From Laedolimicola sp934402125 (GTDB lineage Bacteria > Bacillota > Clostridia > Lachnospirales > Lachnospiraceae), in contig NZ_JBQHTG010000007.1 in NCBI RefSeq assembly GCF_052065835.1, forward strand, positions 1 through 35,622: a stretch of DNA of 35,622 nt. The letters run 5' to 3'. The notes beneath the pieces are model-generated. The model was not told the origin of the DNA. It worked only from the letters and a program-made list of their open reading frames with translations, and did no database searches. The position numbers and the translations under genes are program-made. Positions 32,371 through 35,622 of the stretch are shown piece after piece. How positions within the stretch are numbered: position 1 is the first letter of the stretch; the number at the start of each line of letters is the position of its first letter.

Positions 32371-33585
32371 ATGATTGAATTTGTATACAGAGAAAACTCA
32401 GAAGAGAAAGGGACAGAATGGAAACCGGAACTTCCCAAAAATGTAAAACAAATAGGCGAGCCGGAGGAAAAACGAAAAATATATATTGAGGATTACGTGA
32501 TAACCTACCTGAAACGGCTGGCGGGGGAAGAAACGCTGAACAGTAAGCTGGCAATTCTGCTGGGCGATACGGAACGGGCCGGAGGGATTTCCTATCTTTT
32601 TATAAAGGGCGCAGTGGGACTGAAGGATCTGGAGTATACAGAACAGGGAATTCCTTTTACAGATGAGGTCTGGGCAGAAATCTATGGAACTATGAAGGAA
32701 TATTTTGCGGATCTGGACATCCTGGGCTGGTATCTGTCCCTGCCCGGTTATCCCATGGAGCTTTCCCAGGAACTTTTAAAGGTACATAGAGATTACTTCG
32801 GTGGCGCGGACAAGCTTCTGATGGTATCGGATTCCGCGGATGGAGAAGCGGATTTTTTCGTTTATGAAAATGGGAAAATGCTGCGGCAGAGCGGCTATGC
32901 GATTTTTTATCAGCAAAATGAGGCCATGCAGCGCTATATGATTGAAACCGGGAACGGCGAAAGTATTGATGAGAAGGAACATTTTGAAGACCGGGCTATT
33001 CAGAGCTTCCGTACGATCATTCAGGAGAAAAAAGAACAGAATGGGCAGAAGAGGGTACTGACCTTTCTGTATATGGCCAGTACTTTTCTGGTGATGGTGG
33101 TGCTGGTTATCGGGATTACGCTTATTAATAATTATGAGAAAATGGAAGGAATGGAGACGGCTCTTCGGGAGCTGTCAAATTCGCTGGAGCAGCAGGATTC
33201 GGAACTGGCAGACGCCTATGCAGATCTGGGGCAGGCCGAAGATACGGCAGATGACGGAAAGGAAGACGGGGAAGATACAGCGGGTGAGGAGAGTGCCGCA
33301 GCTCAGGAAAGTACCGCAGCAGGAGAGCCGGCCGCCAGCGCAGACGTACCGGCGCAGTCCGGGACGCCGACCGATGTATCCGAGGAGGCATCGGATTCCG
33401 CTCCGGATGATTCCAATGAGGAGGCATCTGTTCCGGACAGCTATACGGTCCGCAAGGGCGACACCCTTCTGAAAATCAGTCGTCGGATATACGGTCGGGA
33501 TGATGAGATAGACGCTATCTGCAGCCTGAATGGAATCGAAGACAGCGACCGGATTCTGGAGGGTCAAAAACTTTTGCTTCCCTAG
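32371..33585 (+). CDS. Transmembrane LysM protein with a degenerate (pseudo-JAMM) MPN-like domain
   Basis: A 404-residue single-pass protein. Residues about 35-195 resemble a JAB/MPN metalloprotease domain: LAILLGD, ILGWY-L-S-L-PG, LSQELLK, LLMVSDSADGEADFFVYENGK. Against the JAMM motif HSHPG-x5-S-x2-D, the three metal ligands read Leu122, Leu124 and Leu135, while Ser123, Pro125, Gly126 and Ser132 remain. A membrane helix follows (about 229-252), with basic residues before it placing the N-terminus in the cytosol. Then come a short coiled coil, an Ala/Glu/Ser/Pro-rich wall-spanning stretch (about 285-355) and one LysM domain (about 357-404; YTVRKGDTLLKISRRIYG). ATG 32371 follows GAGGTGAG. The MPN assignment is from motif comparison only. 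Confidence 0.75.
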   Translation: MIEFVYRENSEEKGTEWKPELPKNVKQIGEPEEKRKIYIEDYVITYLKRLAGEETLNSKLAILLGDTERAGGISYLFIKGAVGLKDLEYTEQGIPFTDEVWAEIYGTMKEYFADLDILGWYLSLPGYPMELSQELLKVHRDYFGGADKLLMVSDSADGEADFFVYENGKMLRQSGYAIFYQQNEAMQRYMIETGNGESIDEKEHFEDRAIQSFRTIIQEKKEQNGQKRVLTFLYMASTFLVMVVLVIGITLINNYEKMEGMETALRELSNSLEQQDSELADAYADLGQAEDTADDGKEDGEDTAGEESAAAQESTAAGEPAASADVPAQSGTPTDVSEEASDSAPDDSNEEASVPDSYTVRKGDTLLKISRRIYGRDDEIDAICSLNGIEDSDRILEGQKLLLP

Positions 33586-33602
33586 GGGATCTGTGCTATC
33601 AT
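33574..33602 (+). promoter_or_regulatory. Possible promoter ahead of the DUF5711-like gene
   Basis: TTGCTT (33574-33579), 17 bases, TATCAT (33597-33602) with TG extension. It starts inside the end of the LysM gene. Confidence 0.4.
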
Positions 33603-33639
33603 AGCATAAAAAGAACAACAATGCGAAGGATAAGATCCC

Positions 33640-34863
33640 ATGGCAAAGATTACAAAGCTTTATGATACGCCGCCCTACCAGGAACAGGACAGCAGTATGA
33701 AAGATTATAAAAAGAAATTGTTTCGGCACAGAGCGGGTGTGGGCGCAAGGTACCTCATCTGTGCGGTTGTGATTGCCTGCGGTTGTCTGGCGTTCAATCT
33801 CTGGTCTCAGAATAAAACCTATACTTCCTATGAAACGGTAGCTACTGCAGAACACAGCAGTACCGTCAACACCATGTATACAGAATACAATGGGAAGCTT
33901 CTGAAATACAGTAAAGACGGTATTTCCTGTCTTGGCTCCGGTAATGAAGCAGTGTGGAGCCAGACCTACAATATGCAGAATCCCATGGTGGATATCTGTC
34001 AAAGCGCGGTGGCTGTGGCAGATCGACAGGGCAATGCGGTATATGTTTTTGACGCCCAGGGCGCAGTGACGGAAATCAGTACGCTGCTTCCGATTCAGCA
34101 GATCAGTGTTTCTGCCCAGGGCGTGACGGCCATTCTGTTGAACGACAGTAACGTTTCCTGGATTTATCTCTATGATAAGGAGGGAAATAAGCTGGCAGAG
34201 TCCCGGTGCAGTCTGGACGAAACCGGACAGCCCATTTCCATCGGTATTTCACCGGACGGCAGCAAGCTGGCAGTATCCTATCTGCAGGTGCAGGAGGGCG
34301 CGGCAGACAGCTGTGTGGTTTTTTATAACTTCGGTTCCGTGGGAAGCAATTTTGTGGACAAAATCGTTTCTTCTAAGGTATATAGCGATACCATCATTCC
34401 CCGGATTAAATATATTGGGAAAGCAGTCTGCGCGGCGGTTTCAGATCAGAGCATTATCTATTATGAAGGAGCGGAGATTCCGGAGGAAAAGAATGTGGTG
34501 TCTGTGAACTCTGAGATAGAGAGTGTCTTCTGGGGCGACGGCCGCATCGGAATCGTAACCCTGGGCGATGATGAGACAGAAGAAAAAGAAGAGGAAGAGG
34601 GAAGATACCGGATCTGTCTTTACGACGCTTCGGGCAGAGAGATATTGACAAAAAAGACCGATCTGGAATACCGCCAGGTAAAGCTGTCCGGAAAACACCT
34701 GATTCTTTACAATGAAAATGAGTGTGAGATTTATAGTGAAAAAGGTATTCTGGAGTATAAGGGTACCTTTGACAGTGTGATCGCAGATCTGTATAAAGCA
34801 AGCGGACGCAATAAGTTTGTTCTGGTATTTTCGGACAGAACGGAAACCATTCGCTTGCAATAA
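33640..34863 (+). CDS. DUF5711-like membrane-anchored beta-propeller protein
   Basis: A 407-residue protein. A basic cytosolic N-terminus (about 1-40), one membrane helix (about 43-60; YLICAVVIACGCLAF), then a large external domain of repeated short beta strands (GKLLKYSKDGISCLG, GNAVYVFDAQGAV, SWIYLYDKEGNKLAESR, GISPDGSKLAVSYL). These read as blades of a propeller similar to WD40/PQQ types. I recall this set as DUF5711. A Glu-rich loop (about 311-320) interrupts one blade. No enzyme motif is visible; a scaffold or ligand-binding role in the envelope is plausible. It sits between the LysM and CvpA-like genes, 15 bases from the latter. Confidence 0.78.
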   Translation: MAKITKLYDTPPYQEQDSSMKDYKKKLFRHRAGVGARYLICAVVIACGCLAFNLWSQNKTYTSYETVATAEHSSTVNTMYTEYNGKLLKYSKDGISCLGSGNEAVWSQTYNMQNPMVDICQSAVAVADRQGNAVYVFDAQGAVTEISTLLPIQQISVSAQGVTAILLNDSNVSWIYLYDKEGNKLAESRCSLDETGQPISIGISPDGSKLAVSYLQVQEGAADSCVVFYNFGSVGSNFVDKIVSSKVYSDTIIPRIKYIGKAVCAAVSDQSIIYYEGAEIPEEKNVVSVNSEIESVFWGDGRIGIVTLGDDETEEKEEEEGRYRICLYDASGREILTKKTDLEYRQVKLSGKHLILYNENECEIYSEKGILEYKGTFDSVIADLYKASGRNKFVLVFSDRTETIRLQ

Positions 34864-34878
34864 CAAAGGAGAAATGAT

Positions 34879-35454
34879 ATGAACTGGCTACTGCCTGCCG
34901 TGGCGCTGTTTTTGGTGTTATCTGCATGGGACGGACATCATAAGGGTTTTATCCGGAAGATTGTCGGGGTTTTAAGCCTGATTCTGACGCTAATCGTTAC
35001 ATCGCTGGTATCGCCCTATCTGCACACATTTTTAAAAGAGAGTACGGGAGTGTATCAGTTCCTTCAGAATCGGATAGAAGGAAGTGATCTGGAACTTCTG
35101 GACACCTTACGTGTCCTGGGCATGGAAAATGCTGTCAGCGGTTATCTGGCAGATGAGATTCTACGGTGGGCGGCGTTCCTGATTGCAATGACTTTGGCGG
35201 GCGTCCTGATTCGGGGAATTGTATTCTCTCTGGGTATCGTATCCCACCTTCCTATCCTGCATGGACTCAACAAGACGGCGGGGCTGTTGCTGGGCTTATG
35301 CGAAGGCGTCGTGCTGCTCTGGATATTCTTTATAGTCATTACGGTATGCGCATCCACCCGGAGCGGAGCTCAGCTTTTGAAAATGACGGCCCAGAGTGGT
35401 ATTCTGTCCTGGCTGTATCATAACAATCTGCTCTTACAGTGGGTGAATCTCTGA
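34879..35454 (+). CDS. CvpA-family membrane protein
   Basis: A 191-residue protein with four predicted helices (about 3-19, 28-47, 92-117 and 133-158). The N-terminal layout and AWDGHHKGFIRKIVGVLSLI are typical of the CvpA/colicin V production family; the central loop and C-terminus diverge. CvpA homologues are linked with envelope integrity, but the mechanism is unknown. AAGGAGAAATGAT precedes ATG 34879. It closes the LysM/DUF5711/CvpA envelope cluster. Confidence 0.83.
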   Translation: MNWLLPAVALFLVLSAWDGHHKGFIRKIVGVLSLILTLIVTSLVSPYLHTFLKESTGVYQFLQNRIEGSDLELLDTLRVLGMENAVSGYLADEILRWAAFLIAMTLAGVLIRGIVFSLGIVSHLPILHGLNKTAGLLLGLCEGVVLLWIFFIVITVCASTRSGAQLLKMTAQSGILSWLYHNNLLLQWVNL

Positions 35455-35459
35455 AAAAT

Positions 35460-35485
35460 GGCTTAAAATCAAGGATTTTAGAGCC
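35460..35485 (+). terminator. Hairpin downstream of the CvpA gene
   Basis: GGCT + TAAAATC (35460-35470) pairs with GATTTTA + AGCC (35474-35485, one bulged G). No T-tract follows, so termination strength is doubtful. Confidence 0.5.
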
Positions 35486-35543
35486 TGGGACGGAGAAATT
35501 GTGCCTAGTGTAGAAAAAGTTTTAAAAATTTTGAAAAAAGGTG

Positions 35544-35572
35544 TTGACATTCTCTTGCACCCGTGATAAAGT
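35544..35572 (+). promoter_or_regulatory. Strong promoter at the right edge, probably of a stable RNA
   Basis: TTGACA (35544-35549), 17 bases, TAAAGT (35567-35572). No reading frame or ribosome site follows before the end of the window. An AT-rich tract (35515-35540) precedes it, like an UP element. The pattern resembles rRNA or tRNA operon promoters in Lachnospiraceae; the product lies outside. Confidence 0.6.
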
Positions 35573-35622
35573 ATAGAAGCTGTCGCGAGGGACAGCGGTT
35601 CACTTCAAAGCGAAGCAAAGAA

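Overview
The window is chromosomal DNA of a low-to-mid GC Gram-positive anaerobe, most likely a gut Lachnospiraceae (Clostridia). This rests on strong sigma-A promoters and AGGAGG ribosome sites, a long Firmicutes-type SRP RNA with an Alu domain, a tetrahydrofolate riboswitch ahead of folate genes, a split transketolase, a DUF6128-type protein typical of Lachnospiraceae (family name from memory), and tRNAs without encoded CCA. No phage, insertion sequence, CRISPR array or classical defence island is visible; most of the window is core genome with a few lineage-specific genes.

Layout. 1-3000 (minus strand): a mannose-family PTS operon (EIIA, EIIB, EIIC, EIID) ending in the start of a DgaE-like PLP lyase. 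The gene order matches the D-glucosaminate (dga) operon, and EIIC carries a frameshift. A divergent RpiR regulator (3253) faces it across two identical-type 14-bp palindromes. 4130-7290: tatD, rsmA, a DUF6128-type gene and tadA. 7341-7610: SRP RNA, then ridA. 8157-11082: a copper module, csoR then copA, in which copA carries a C-terminal CopZ domain with its own internal ribosome site. 11172-20414: a plus-strand housekeeping run (TSCPD protein, acetyltransferase, B12-type radical SAM protein, DnaQ-like exonuclease, a 33-residue membrane peptide, VanW protein, AIR-synthase-like protein, Lrp regulator, aminotransferase, trmL, SleB-type hydrolase).

20461-20880: tRNA-Phe and tRNA-Gly, followed by a structured element built from inverted and direct copies of the tRNA-Gly 3' end. 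20906-23841: a folate operon (THF riboswitch, folE, HD-domain protein, folP, folB-folK fusion). An antisense tRNA-Ser(CGA) lies at 23958-24046. 24252-25935: an ECF sigma factor with its overlapping membrane partner. 26093-32208: a two-helix membrane protein, phosphofructokinase, dnaX-ybaB-recR and the split transketolase. 32371-35454: an envelope cluster of a LysM protein with a degenerate JAMM/MPN domain, a DUF5711-type propeller protein and a CvpA-like protein. The right edge holds a strong promoter whose product lies outside the window.

The observations most worth following are the pseudo-JAMM/LysM transmembrane protein, the CopA-CopZ two-products-from-one-frame arrangement, the HD-Cys protein in the folate operon as a candidate for the missing dihydroneopterin triphosphate step, and the tRNA-Gly-derived element.
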